A stretch of DNA of 18,179 nt from Microbacterium sp. (GTDB lineage: Bacteria > Actinomycetota > Actinomycetes > Actinomycetales > Microbacteriaceae): the NCBI GenBank assembly GCA_029267645.1, contig JAJUIM010000008.1, positions 1 through 18,179 on the forward strand, read 5' to 3'. Below, piece after piece: positions 1 to 6,960 of this stretch; the stretch's first letter is position 1; each line of letters starts with the position of its first letter. The notes beneath the pieces were generated by a model, which was given only the letters and a program-made list of their open reading frames with translations, was not told where the DNA came from and made no database searches. The position numbers were made by a program, and so were the translations under genes.

Positions 1-1005
1 GACGAGCACGCAGGCGACGAGCGAGATGACGATCGAGGCGATCGGCTCCCACCACTGGGCCTCGTGGAAGAAGAGGCGGATCGGCATCGACACGGGCGAT
101 GAGAACGGCACGTACGACATGATCGTCATCACGAGCGGGTTGTCGTTGAAGAAGATCACGAGGAAGTACGGGATCATCACGATGTACATGATCGGGGCGA
201 TCACCGAACTCAGGTCCTCCTGGCGCGAGACCATCGCGCCCGTCGCGGCGAACAGCGTCGCGATCAGCAGGAATCCCGTCACGAAGAACAGCGCGAACCA
301 CAGCAGCGGCGTGCCGAGCCCAGCGAGGATCTCGGTCTGATCCGTCACGATGAGCGACACCGACACCGCGGCGACGATGAGGACGATCTGGCCGAGCGCC
401 AGCACGGTGTTGCCGATGACCTTGCCCGCGAGCAGCGCTCTGGTCGGAATGGCGGTCATGAGGATCTCGACGACGCGCGTCTGCTTCTCCTCGACGACGC
501 TCGTCGCGACGGGGGTGCCGAACGACATCGCCGACATCATGAACACGATGCCGAAGGCGAGCCCGAGGATGTAGCGCATGGGGCCCTCGCCGCCGTCGGG
601 CTCGAGCAGCTCGACGGTCGGCGCCTGCGAGAGCAGCTGCACGAGGGTCGTGGGCGCCTCGCTCTGCGCGATGACCGTGAGGCCAGTGGGCGAGGCGTCG
701 TCGGGCACGACGGCCGCGTCGACCTCGCCGTCCTGCACGAGCGAGCGGGCCTCCTCGGGCGTCGGGGCCTCGGTCAGCTCGAGCCCGTCGGCGTCTGCGA
801 GCTGGGCCGCGACGTCGTCCGAGGCGGCGACCGTCGTCGTGTCGGAGTTCGACGCGAAGAAGTTCATCGCGACGATGCCGACGATGATGCCGACGACGAG
901 GATCAGCGTCGAGATGACGAAGGCCTTGCTGCGCACGCGCGTGACCATCTCGCGCTCGGCGACCATGTACGACGCCTGGACCATGGACAGGGGCTTGACG
1001 TTCAT
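1..1005 (-). CDS. ABC-2 type exporter permease, NatB-like (partial, 3' end outside window)
   Basis: This is the membrane half of an ABC exporter; 335 codons are visible and the reading frame is still open at the window edge. Residues about 28-50 form a first membrane helix. Residues about 51-140 form a polar extracytoplasmic domain. From about 143 several hydrophobic helices follow. Between them lies the cytoplasmic motif VVEEKQTRVVEILMT (170-184), typical of NatB/ABC-2 permeases. The ATG at 1005 overlaps the stop of the upstream ATPase gene in an ATGA arrangement, and AAGGAGG sits 7 nt before it, so the two are translationally coupled. NatB relatives export sodium or small molecules; the substrate here cannot be read from sequence. 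Family call is firm, substrate unknown. Confidence 0.9.
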   Translation of the reverse strand, partial: MNVKPLSMVQASYMVAEREMVTRVRSKAFVISTLILVVGIIVGIVAMNFFASNSDTTTVAASDDVAAQLADADGLELTEAPTPEEARSLVQDGEVDAAVVPDDASPTGLTVIAQSEAPTTLVQLLSQAPTVELLEPDGGEGPMRYILGLAFGIVFMMSAMSFGTPVATSVVEEKQTRVVEILMTAIPTRALLAGKVIGNTVLALGQIVLIVAAVSVSLIVTDQTEILAGLGTPLLWFALFFVTGFLLIATLFAATGAMVSRQEDLSSVIAPIMYIVMIPYFLVIFFNDNPLVMTIMSYVPFSSPVSMPIRLFFHEAQWWEPIASIVISLVACVLV

Positions 1006-1886
1006 CGGACGACCTCCTTGAAGATCTGCGCGAGCGAGGGGTGCTGCGGGGCGAAGCTCGCGACGGCGCCCTCGGCGACCGACCTGCGCAGCACGCGCTG
1101 CGCCGTCTCGTCGTCGTCGACGTCGAACACGGCGTAGCCCGTGTCGAACTCGACGACCGTGACGCCCGGCTCCTCGCGCAGCCAGCCCGCGTCGCCGCTC
1201 GAGGCCAGCTCGTAGCGATTGGTCGAGTGCTCGCGGCGCAGCGCCTCGCGCTCGCCCGCGGCGCGAACCGTGCCGCCCGCGATGATGACGAGGTCGTCGC
1301 AGAGGCGCTCGACGACGTCGAGCTGATGCGACGAGAACAGCACGGCCGCGCCCTGTCGTGCGCGGTCCTGCAGCACCGACACGACCGTCTCGACCGCGAG
1401 CGGGTCGAGGCCGCTGAACGGCTCGTCGAGGATCAGCACGTCGGGGTCGTGCACGAGCGCGGCGGCGATCTGCGCCCGCTGCTGGTTGCCCAGCGAGAGG
1501 CTCTCGATCGCGTCGTTCAGGCGCTCGCCGAGACCCAGCTGCTCGAGGATGAGCGTGGCCTTGTCGGTGGCGGTGCGCTTGTCGAAGCCGTGCAGGCGCG
1601 CGAGGTACACGATCTGCTCGAGCACCTTCATCTTGGGGTAGAGGCCCCGCTCCTCGGGCATGTACCCGAACGTGCGGCGCTGCGTGGCCGTGAGCTCCGC
1701 GCCGTCGAGCGTCACCGAGCCGCCGTCGCGCGACAGCAGGCCCAGGATGATGCGCATGGTGGTCGTCTTGCCCGCGCCGTTGCCGCCGACGAAGCCCGTG
1801 AGCCGGCCCCGCGCGACGGAGAACGACACGTCGTCGAGCGCCCGGCGCTCGCCGTATGTCTTCGTGATCCCGGTGATGGTCAGCAT
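1002..1886 (-). CDS. ABC transporter ATP-binding protein, NatA-like
   Basis: This 294-residue ATPase would power the permease encoded next to it. The Walker A loop GGNGAGKTT is at about 34-42, the signature LSLGNQQR at about 129-136, Walker B VLILDEPF at about 150-157, and the switch histidine in SSHQ near 186. A C-terminal extension of roughly 90 residues matches the DUF4162-like tail common in NatA-type proteins. The signature has N-Q-Q in place of the classical SGGQ, which is usual for this subfamily. The ATG at 1886 follows a GAGAAGGG-type ribosome binding site. Its -10 candidate is TAGCGT (1922-1917), giving a short leader, and an inverted repeat lies further upstream. The operon is divergent from the FMN reductase gene. 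Confidence 0.93.
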   Translation of the reverse strand: MLTITGITKTYGERRALDDVSFSVARGRLTGFVGGNGAGKTTTMRIILGLLSRDGGSVTLDGAELTATQRRTFGYMPEERGLYPKMKVLEQIVYLARLHGFDKRTATDKATLILEQLGLGERLNDAIESLSLGNQQRAQIAAALVHDPDVLILDEPFSGLDPLAVETVVSVLQDRARQGAAVLFSSHQLDVVERLCDDLVIIAGGTVRAAGEREALRREHSTNRYELASSGDAGWLREEPGVTVVEFDTGYAVFDVDDDETAQRVLRRSVAEGAVASFAPQHPSLAQIFKEVVR

Positions 1887-1916
1887 CGCCGATCCCTTCT
1901 CGTTCGGATGTCTTCG

Positions 1917-1922
1917 ACGCTA
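1917..1922 (-). promoter_or_regulatory. -10 candidate for the NatAB-like operon
   Basis: TAGCGT on the minus strand, followed after about 30 nt by the ATPase start. The same hexamer precedes the kinase gene at 3160. No convincing -35 is visible, so this is a pattern-based call. Confidence 0.4.
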
Positions 1923-1944
1923 CGGACGCGCGGGGCGACGCGCC

Positions 1945-1974
1945 TCCGCCACCAGGCGGATTCGTGCATCCGCC
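1945..1974. promoter_or_regulatory. Inverted repeat between the divergent exporter and reductase genes
   Basis: GGCGGAT (1955-1961) and ATCCGCC (1968-1974) form a perfect 7-bp inverted repeat with a 6-nt spacer. A third copy of the arm, TCCGCC (1945-1950), can pair with the central GGCGGA across 4 nt. The block lies upstream of the exporter -10 and within the 203-bp divergent region. It could be a regulator binding site; no regulator gene is adjacent within the window. Confidence 0.35.
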
Positions 1975-2089
1975 CCCGAGGGGAGGAGAATGAGGTCGAT
2001 TCACGGGAATAGACGCCGCGTGCCAGCTGTTTCCGCCTGTGCACCACGTCTGCGTGCGAACCCGTATCCCCCTCTCGAAGGAGACACCT

Positions 2090-2647
2090 GTGACGAAGAT
2101 CGGCTACATCATCGGTTCGATCGGCACCACCTCGCTCAACCGCACACTCGCCGAGGCGCTCGTGAAGCTGCTGCCCGAGGGCGTCGAGGCTGTCGAGATC
2201 CCGATCAAGAACCTGCCGTTCTTCTCCACCGACCTCGAGGCCGACTTCCCGCAGGTCGCGCGCGACTTCAAGGCGCAGATCGAGGCCATGGACGGCGTCA
2301 TCATCGTCACGCCCGAGTACAACCGCTCGATCCCGGGCGTGCTGAAGAACGCGATCGAGTGGGCCAGCCGCCCGTACGGCGACTTCTCGTTCGGCGGCAC
2401 GCCGGTCGCCGTCATCGGCGCCTCGCCGGGCGGCATCGCGACGGCCGCGGCGCAGCAGCACCTCAAGGCGGTCCTGAGCCACGTCAACGCGATCGTCATG
2501 GGTCAGCCCGAGGGCTTCATCCAGGTGACGCCGGGCCTCATCGACGAGAACCACGACGTCACGAACGAGGGCACCCGCGAGTTCCTCGTGTCGTACCTCG
2601 ACGCGTTCCTCGGACTCGTCGGGCGCGTGCAGAAGGCGCACGCGTAA
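2090..2647 (+). CDS. NADPH-dependent FMN reductase family protein
   Basis: This 185-residue flavodoxin-like enzyme would transfer electrons from NAD(P)H to FMN or to quinone or azo substrates. The phosphate-binding loop GSIGTTSLNR is at residues 9-18 and the family hallmark PEYNRSIPGVLKNAIEW at 75-91. The length fits the family. An upstream in-frame ATG at 2039 is open, but AAGGAG (2078-2083) with a 6-nt gap selects the GTG at 2090, where similarity to the family also begins. The gene is monocistronic and ends 15 nt before a strong terminator hairpin. The substrate is not predictable from sequence. Chromate/quinone reductase is one possible role in this family. Confidence 0.9.
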   Translation: MTKIGYIIGSIGTTSLNRTLAEALVKLLPEGVEAVEIPIKNLPFFSTDLEADFPQVARDFKAQIEAMDGVIIVTPEYNRSIPGVLKNAIEWASRPYGDFSFGGTPVAVIGASPGGIATAAAQQHLKAVLSHVNAIVMGQPEGFIQVTPGLIDENHDVTNEGTREFLVSYLDAFLGLVGRVQKAHA

Positions 2648-2660
2648 CCCCCACAGACCG

Positions 2661-2703
2661 GCGCCCCGCGGATCCGCCCTCCCCCGGCGGATCCGCGGGG
2701 CGT
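2661..2703. terminator. Perfect long hairpin terminator, probably bidirectional
   Basis: Positions 2662-2678 and 2686-2702 are perfect 17-bp inverted repeats around a 7-nt C-rich loop, with one further G-T pair at 2661/2703. Each arm contains GCGGATCCGC. A pyrimidine-rich tract with several T residues (GTCTTCTC) follows on the plus strand. It separates the FMN reductase gene from the convergent VOC pseudogene, whose stop lies 5 nt beyond the stem. Confidence 0.8.
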
Positions 2704-2707
2704 CTTC

Positions 2708-3032
2708 TCATCGCTCGCGAGCCGGCCAGCCCTCCTCTTCGCCGCCGCCGTTCGCGAGCACGAGATCGCGCGTCTGTGCGACGTGCTCCTTCGAGTCGCG
2801 GCTGAGGGCCGTCATCACCTGGATCCCCGCCTCGGGCGTCACGATCGGCCGATCCGTGAACGTCGCGAAGTAGTCGTTGCGGAGGATCATGAAGAACACG
2901 TTCTCGTCCCCGGACGCACGCCGCGTTCTCGTCGGTGAATTCGGGCACGATCGTCGCGCCGAGCGCCTCGTAGAAGGCCTTTGACCTGTCGAGGTCGCTG
3001 ACGGGCAGGTTGACGACCACGCTGGTGGCCAT
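2708..3032 (-). pseudogene. VOC (glyoxalase/bleomycin-resistance-like) family gene, frameshifted and 3'-truncated
   Basis: The first frame from ATG 3032 encodes the start of a VOC protein, MATSVVVNLPVSDLDRSKAF, and stays recognisable through about residue 40 (ENAACV). Recognisable sequence then resumes in another frame with DENVFFMILRNDYFATFTD and runs to a TGA at 2708. The shift lies within about 2905-2919 and fits loss of two bases or gain of one. The end is also short: the usual closing segment, resembling RSFxDLDGHxWEP, is missing, and the ORF stops 5 nt from the terminator stem. Two independent lesions argue for decay rather than a single sequencing error. The ribosome binding site GAAGGAG ahead of the ATG is intact. 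Confidence 0.8.
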
Positions 3033-3067
3033 GGTGCGCTCCTTCGCGAGGGGGCCGGGATGAGATC

Positions 3068-3096
3068 AGGATCCTCGGTCGCGACCGGGGGTTCAA
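3068..3096 (-). promoter_or_regulatory. Promoter candidate of the VOC pseudogene
   Basis: TTGAAC (3096-3091) and GATCCT (3073-3068) on the minus strand are 17 nt apart. The spacer contains the 12-bp palindrome CGGTCGCGACCG (3075-3086). A leader of about 30 nt with an intact ribosome binding site follows. Confidence 0.4.
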
Positions 3097-3147
3097 GAGG
3101 CACTGCGGATCCGTCGCGCGGCGGAGGCGGTGCGGGCCGCGGATCCG

Positions 3148-3153
3148 TAGCGT
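3148..3153 (+). promoter_or_regulatory. -10 box, leaderless kinase transcript
   Basis: TAGCGT ends 6 nt before the ATG at 3160, so transcription would begin at or next to the start codon. No clear -35 is seen. Confidence 0.5.
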
Positions 3154-3159
3154 GGAGGC

Positions 3160-4452
3160 ATGGTCGACACGCTCGCGCGCACCGCGCGATCCGCTCTCCC
3201 GCACGCGGCGCTCGTGCGCGAACCGCCGACGGCGCGCCAGCTGCGAAACGACGTCTGGCTCGGGCTGGCGCTGTTCCTCGGCGCCGTCATCAGCGTCATC
3301 CTGGGCTTCTTCGCGAACCTGTTCGGCGACGCGGGGCTCGAGCCGAAGTGGGGGCTGCTGTACGCCGCGGCGCTCGCGCTGCCGTTCATGCTGCGGCTGC
3401 GCTACCCCGTGACCGTCGCGATCGTCGTGAACGCCGTCTACGTCGTGGGCATGGAGCTCGGGGCGACCGAGCTGTACGTGGGGCAGATCGCGCTGTTCCT
3501 GTCGATGTACACGGTCGGCGCGTGGGTGCGCGACAGGCGCCGTGCGGTGGCGGTGCGGGTCGGCATCATCGTCGTCATGGCGGTGTGGCTGTTCGTCGCG
3601 ACCTTCCGCACGGCCACCGCGCCGGCGCCCGACGGTTCGGAGGGCGTCGCGGGCGTGATGTCTCCCATGGTCGCCTACACGATGATCCAGTGGCTCATCA
3701 ACATCGTGTTCTTCGGCGCCGCCTACGTCATGGGCGACCGCGCGTACGACGCCGCGCTCGGCCGCCAGGCCCTGCGCGAGCGGTCGCGCGAGCTCGAGGA
3801 TCAGCAGGAGCTCGCCTCGGCCCAGGCCGTCGCGCTCGAGCGGGTGCGGATCGCGCGCGAGCTGCACGACGTTGTCGCCCACGCCGTGTCGGCCATGGGC
3901 GTGCAGGCGGGCGCGGCGCGCACGGTCGTCGATGCGAATCCCGAGGCGGCCAAGAAGGCTCTCGCCGCGGTCGAGGACTCGTCGCGCGAGGCGATCGCCG
4001 AGCTGCATCACCTGCTCGACACGCTGCGCGGCGGCGACGAACCTGCGAACGAGGCCCCGTCGACCGTCGGCCTCGACGCGCTCGACACCCTCGTGCGGGG
4101 CGCCGAGGCGGCGGGCATGCCGACCTCGCTGCGTGTCATCGGCGATCCCCGCGAGGTGCCCGGATTCGTGCAGCTCAACCTGTACCGCATCGCGCAGGAG
4201 GCGCTCACGAACGCGCGCCGGCACGCGGGCCCCGACGTCACGGCCGACGTGCGCGTGCGGTACATGGCCGACGACGTCGAGCTCGAGGTGACGAACACGG
4301 GTCGCGTCGTGCTCGGATCGCGCACGGGCCTCGGCACGCTCGGCATGCGCGAGCGCGCGACCGCGATGGGCGCGCACCTTGAGACCGGCCCGCGCGAGTT
4401 GGGCGGCTACCTCGTGCGCGTTCGCGTGCCCCTGCGTGCCGAGGGGCGATGA
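3160..4452 (+). CDS. Two-component sensor histidine kinase, DesK/NarX-type (HisKA_3)
   Basis: This 430-residue membrane kinase should autophosphorylate on histidine and pass phosphate to the regulator encoded just downstream. Roughly six hydrophobic segments fill residues 32-192, with no large extracytoplasmic sensor domain, so it probably senses membrane state or a partner protein. A coiled linker (about 200-228) leads to the HisKA_3 box RIARELHDVVAHAVSAMGVQ with phospho-acceptor H236. The ATPase domain shows the N box QEALTNARRHAG (N351), VTNTG (377-381) and the glycine box GLGTLGMRER (390-399). The ATG at 3160 lies 6 nt after a TAGCGT -10 box. The stop is 7 nt from the regulator ATG, so the pair is one operon. 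The signal is unknown. Confidence 0.93.
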   Translation: MVDTLARTARSALPHAALVREPPTARQLRNDVWLGLALFLGAVISVILGFFANLFGDAGLEPKWGLLYAAALALPFMLRLRYPVTVAIVVNAVYVVGMELGATELYVGQIALFLSMYTVGAWVRDRRRAVAVRVGIIVVMAVWLFVATFRTATAPAPDGSEGVAGVMSPMVAYTMIQWLINIVFFGAAYVMGDRAYDAALGRQALRERSRELEDQQELASAQAVALERVRIARELHDVVAHAVSAMGVQAGAARTVVDANPEAAKKALAAVEDSSREAIAELHHLLDTLRGGDEPANEAPSTVGLDALDTLVRGAEAAGMPTSLRVIGDPREVPGFVQLNLYRIAQEALTNARRHAGPDVTADVRVRYMADDVELEVTNTGRVVLGSRTGLGTLGMRERATAMGAHLETGPRELGGYLVRVRVPLRAEGR

Positions 4453-4459
4453 TGGACGC

Positions 4460-5107
4460 ATGAGCGCTCCCACCGTCCTCCTCGTCGACGACCACGCCAC
4501 GATGCGCGCGGGCTTCCGCATGATCCTCGAGGCATCGGGGATCGAGATCGCGGGCGAGGCCGCGACCGGCCGCGAGGCCGTCGAGCGCGCCGCCCACCTC
4601 GTGCCCGACGTCGTGTTCATGGACGTCCAGATGCCCGACATGGACGGCATCGAGGCGACGCGGCAGATCGTCGCGTCCGGATCCTCCTCCGCCGTCGTGA
4701 TCGTCACGACCTTCGACCGCGACGACTACCTCTTCGCGGCGCTCGACGCGGGTGCCAGCGGATTCCTCCTGAAGAATGCCGGCCCCGAGGAGCTCGTGCA
4801 CGCCGCCCGTGTCGCGGCGTCGGGCGACGCGATGCTCGCGCCCGAGGTCACGCGCCGCGTCATCGAGCGCCACGGCGCCGCCGGTCGTCCTCCTGAAACG
4901 GAATCCGACCTCGTCGTCGACCTCACCGAGCGCGAGACCGAGGTGCTGCGCCTGCTCGCGGCCGCCCTCAGCAACAGCGAGATCGCGAGCGAGCTCTTCA
5001 TCGGCGAGGCCACGGTGAAGACCCACGTCTCGAACATCCTGCAGAAGACGGGCGCCCGCGACCGCGTCGCGGCGGTGGTGTGGGCCTACCGCAACGGGGT
5101 GGCGTGA
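4460..5107 (+). CDS. NarL/LuxR-family response regulator
   Basis: This 215-residue DNA-binding regulator pairs with the preceding kinase. The receiver domain has the acidic pocket D10-D11, phospho-acceptor D55 in VVFMDVQMPD, the conserved threonine in IVTTFD, and K105-like lysine in GFLLKNAG. The LuxR-type helix-turn-helix covers about residues 150-212 (LTERETEVLRLLA, then ATVKTHVSNIL). The ATG at 4460 is chosen because family similarity starts there; the frame is open further upstream inside the kinase gene. The stop codon lies 3 nt from the stop of the convergent exonuclease gene. No target gene is evident in the window. The only ABC exporter nearby, NatAB-like, is on the other strand and separated by two genes. 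Confidence 0.93.
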   Translation: MSAPTVLLVDDHATMRAGFRMILEASGIEIAGEAATGREAVERAAHLVPDVVFMDVQMPDMDGIEATRQIVASGSSSAVVIVTTFDRDDYLFAALDAGASGFLLKNAGPEELVHAARVAASGDAMLAPEVTRRVIERHGAAGRPPETESDLVVDLTERETEVLRLLAAALSNSEIASELFIGEATVKTHVSNILQKTGARDRVAAVVWAYRNGVA

Positions 5108-5110
5108 GGC

Positions 5111-5953
5111 TCAGCCGAAGATCATCGGGAGGTCGTCCTCGTCCTCTTCCTCGAGGCTCAAGTCGACGACGACCGGCACGTGGTCGCTCGGTCCCTCGCC
5201 CTTGCGCTCGTCGCGCTCGATCGATGCGCCCTCGACGACGTCGGCGAAGCCCGCGGATCCGAGGATGAAGTCGATGCGCAGGCCCTCGTCGCGGGGGAAG
5301 CGCAGCTGCTTGTAGTCCCAGAAGGTGAAGCCCTCGGGCACGATCGGGCGCACGACGTCGCTGAGGCCCGCGTCGAGCAGGGCCTGGAACGCGGCGCGCT
5401 CGGCGGGGGAGACGTGGGTCGTGACGCCCTCGACGATCGACGGATCCCCGTTGTCGGCGTCGGTCGGCGCGATGTTGAAGTCGCCCGTGAGCGCGAGCGG
5501 GAGGTCGGGATCCGCCGCGAGCGTGTCGACGACGTACTGGCGCAGCGCCTCGAGGAACGTGAGCTTGTAGGCGTAGTGCGGGTCGTCGAGCGCGCGGCCG
5601 TTGGGCACGTAGAGGCTCCACAGGCGCACGCCGTCGATCAGGGCCGAGATCGCGCGAGCCTCGAGGGGCGCGTCGTCGCCGTCGTAGCCCTTCTTGAAGC
5701 CGGGCATGCCGGGGAAGGAGCGCTCGACGTCCTCCATCGGCAGGCGGCTGGCGATCGCGACGCCGTTCCACTGGTTCAGGCCGTGCACCTCGACCGCGTA
5801 GCCCGCGTCTTCGAACGGCGCGAACGGGAACTGCTCGGGCTTGCACTTGATCTCCTGCATGAGCAGGACGTCGATGCCGGCGCGCTCCGCGAACGCGACG
5901 ACGCGCTCGACGCGCGCACGGACAGAGTTGACGTTCCAGGTCGCGATCCGCAT
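5111..5953 (-). CDS. xthA: Exodeoxyribonuclease III (AP endonuclease, ExoIII/Xth type)
   Basis: This 280-residue metal-dependent phosphodiesterase acts in base-excision repair, cleaving at abasic sites and trimming 3' ends. The catalytic set is present: N7 (TWNVNS), E34 (LLMQEIKC), Y115 with YVPNG, D158/N160 in GDFN, and D257/H258 in GPSDHVPV. The protein ends in an acidic tail (EEEDEDD) after the last core strand, which is longer than needed for the fold. The ATG at 5953 sits 6 nt after TAGGCT, with GGATCC filling the gap, and no ribosome binding site is visible, so the message is probably leaderless. The gene starts 34 nt after the stop of the 87-residue ORF on the same strand and converges tightly with the response regulator gene. 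Confidence 0.95.
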   Translation of the reverse strand: MRIATWNVNSVRARVERVVAFAERAGIDVLLMQEIKCKPEQFPFAPFEDAGYAVEVHGLNQWNGVAIASRLPMEDVERSFPGMPGFKKGYDGDDAPLEARAISALIDGVRLWSLYVPNGRALDDPHYAYKLTFLEALRQYVVDTLAADPDLPLALTGDFNIAPTDADNGDPSIVEGVTTHVSPAERAAFQALLDAGLSDVVRPIVPEGFTFWDYKQLRFPRDEGLRIDFILGSAGFADVVEGASIERDERKGEGPSDHVPVVVDLSLEEEDEDDLPMIFG

Positions 5954-5959
5954 GGATCC

Positions 5960-5965
5960 AGCCTA
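5960..5965 (-). promoter_or_regulatory. -10 box, leaderless xthA transcript
   Basis: TAGGCT on the minus strand ends 6 nt before the xthA ATG (5953); the spacer is GGATCC. It lies in the 34-nt gap after the upstream gene. Confidence 0.55.
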
Positions 5966-5987
5966 TTCGTCGCGCGTCGCCCGTCGC

Positions 5988-6251
5988 TCAGCCTCGGGGG
6001 TCGGATCCCCACTTGAGATTGTCGAAGAGGTCGTCGACCGCCTGCCGGTCGTATGCCTCGGCGCGTGGTGCGGCGGGGAAGTCGAGCCGCTTGATGAGGT
6101 CGGCGTACTGGCGGTTCGCCCGCAGGCGCTCGACGATCTTGTCGGTGACCTCGTCGACCGCGCGCTGCGAGTAGCCGTCCTTGAACAAGCCGGGCCTCCG
6201 CAGCGGGCGCGACGCAAGCCAGTCTTCGAGGGGCTGCTGTGCCTTCGCCAT
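5988..6251 (-). CDS. Small protein with two DivIVA-like motifs, function unknown
   Basis: The 87-residue product has no signal peptide or membrane segment and is charged. Two segments look alike: FKDGYSQRAVDEVTDKI (about 23-39) and AEAYDRQAVDDLFDNL (about 64-79). Both fit the short DivIVA-type motif of an aromatic residue followed by x-x-x-AVD and a small hydrophobic helix, a motif known in some actinobacterial growth and division proteins. The full DivIVA coiled coil is absent. The ATG at 6251 is 6 nt downstream of TAGGCT, again a leaderless arrangement. The gene is divergent from pyrE across a 129-bp region with matching repeat arms, and upstream of xthA on the same strand. The coding call is good; the motif assignment is tentative. 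Confidence 0.7.
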   Translation of the reverse strand: MAKAQQPLEDWLASRPLRRPGLFKDGYSQRAVDEVTDKIVERLRANRQYADLIKRLDFPAAPRAEAYDRQAVDDLFDNLKWGSDPRG

Positions 6252-6257
6252 GTGCCA

Positions 6258-6263
6258 AGCCTA
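6258..6263 (-). promoter_or_regulatory. -10 box, leaderless transcript of the 87-residue ORF
   Basis: TAGGCT on the minus strand ends 6 nt before ATG 6251. TTGGCG (6285-6280), inside the repeat arm, is a -35 candidate at 16 nt spacing. Confidence 0.55.
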
Positions 6264-6267
6264 GTCA

Positions 6268-6355
6268 CGGACACAACGACGCCAATATCGGGTGGACTTG
6301 TGCGCTGGGCCGGTTTTCGGGCGGCCGCGGCGAAGAATTGACGTCGTTGTGTCCG
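6268..6355. repeat. Long inverted repeat spanning the pyrE / 87-residue ORF divergent promoters
   Basis: Arms 6268-6286 and 6337-6355 are 19 nt long with one mismatch; the outer 14 (CGGACACAACGACG and its complement) are perfect. About 50 nt separate them. Each arm covers the -35 zone of one of the two divergent genes, so both promoters carry the same upstream sequence, ATTGRCGTCGTTGTGTCCG, in the same orientation relative to their start. A shared operator is the simplest reading. A cruciform or extragenic repeat is an alternative. Confidence 0.6.
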
Positions 6356-6367
6356 GGGCGCCGCTCA

Positions 6368-6373
6368 TAGACT
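6368..6373 (+). promoter_or_regulatory. -10 box of pyrE
   Basis: TAGACT ends 7 nt before the ATG at 6381. CGTTGT (6345-6350), inside the right repeat arm, is at -35 distance (17 nt). Confidence 0.55.
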
Positions 6374-6380
6374 GGTGCGC

Positions 6381-6959
6381 ATGGCCATCGCATCCACGCC
6401 CGCCGTCGAAGCCGACCGTCAGCAGCTCATCGAGCTCATCACGGACGAGGCGGTCTTCCACGGCGACTTCACCCTGTCGAGCGGCAAGAAAGCGACGTAT
6501 TACGTCGACATGCGCAAGCTCACGCTCGACCACCGTGCCGCGCCCGCGATCGGCCGGATCATGAGCGACCTCATCGCGGATATCGACGGCGTCGTCGCGG
6601 TCGGCGGGCTGACGCTGGGGGCGGACCCCATCGCCAACGCCGTCATGCACGCGTCGGCGGACACCGACCGCCCGCTCGACGCATTCGTCGTGCGCAAGGA
6701 GCCGAAGGACCACGGCCGAGGCCGGCAGATCGAGGGCGCCGAGGTCGAGGGCAAGCGCGTCGTCGTGCTCGAGGACACCTCGACCACTGGACAGTCGGCG
6801 CTCAAGGCGGTCGAGGCCCTGCGCAAGGCGGGCGCCGAGGTCGTCGCGGTCGCCGTCATCGTCGACCGCAAGACGGGTGCCCAGGCCGCGATCGAGGCCG
6901 AGGGCCTGGAGTGGCGCGCCGCGATCGACCTCGACGATCTCGGCCTCGCGCCCCAGTGA
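6381..6959 (+). CDS. pyrE: Orotate phosphoribosyltransferase
   Basis: This 192-residue cytosolic enzyme joins orotate to PRPP to give orotidine 5'-phosphate in pyrimidine synthesis. The substrate loop FTLSSGKKATYYVD is at 30-43, the flexible catalytic loop region RKEPKDHGRGRQIEG at 105-119, and the PRPP-binding motif VVVLEDTSTTGQS at 127-139. The motif has T-S-T-T where D-V-x-T-T variants are common, which fits the archaeal/actinobacterial branch. ATG 6381 is preferred; a GTG two codons upstream (6375) would lie almost at the -10 box. The next gene, a ROK-family protein, starts 1 nt after the stop and is surely co-transcribed. No other pyrimidine gene is present in the window. Confidence 0.93.
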   Translation: MAIASTPAVEADRQQLIELITDEAVFHGDFTLSSGKKATYYVDMRKLTLDHRAAPAIGRIMSDLIADIDGVVAVGGLTLGADPIANAVMHASADTDRPLDAFVVRKEPKDHGRGRQIEGAEVEGKRVVVLEDTSTTGQSALKAVEALRKAGAEVVAVAVIVDRKTGAQAAIEAEGLEWRAAIDLDDLGLAPQ

Positions 6960-6960
6960 C

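Noticed and set aside
2887..4707. A 606-codon open frame opposite the kinase and regulator genes
   Set aside because: Composition is typical of an antisense GC-rich shadow, with no recognisable domain, and the opposite strand has a clear kinase.
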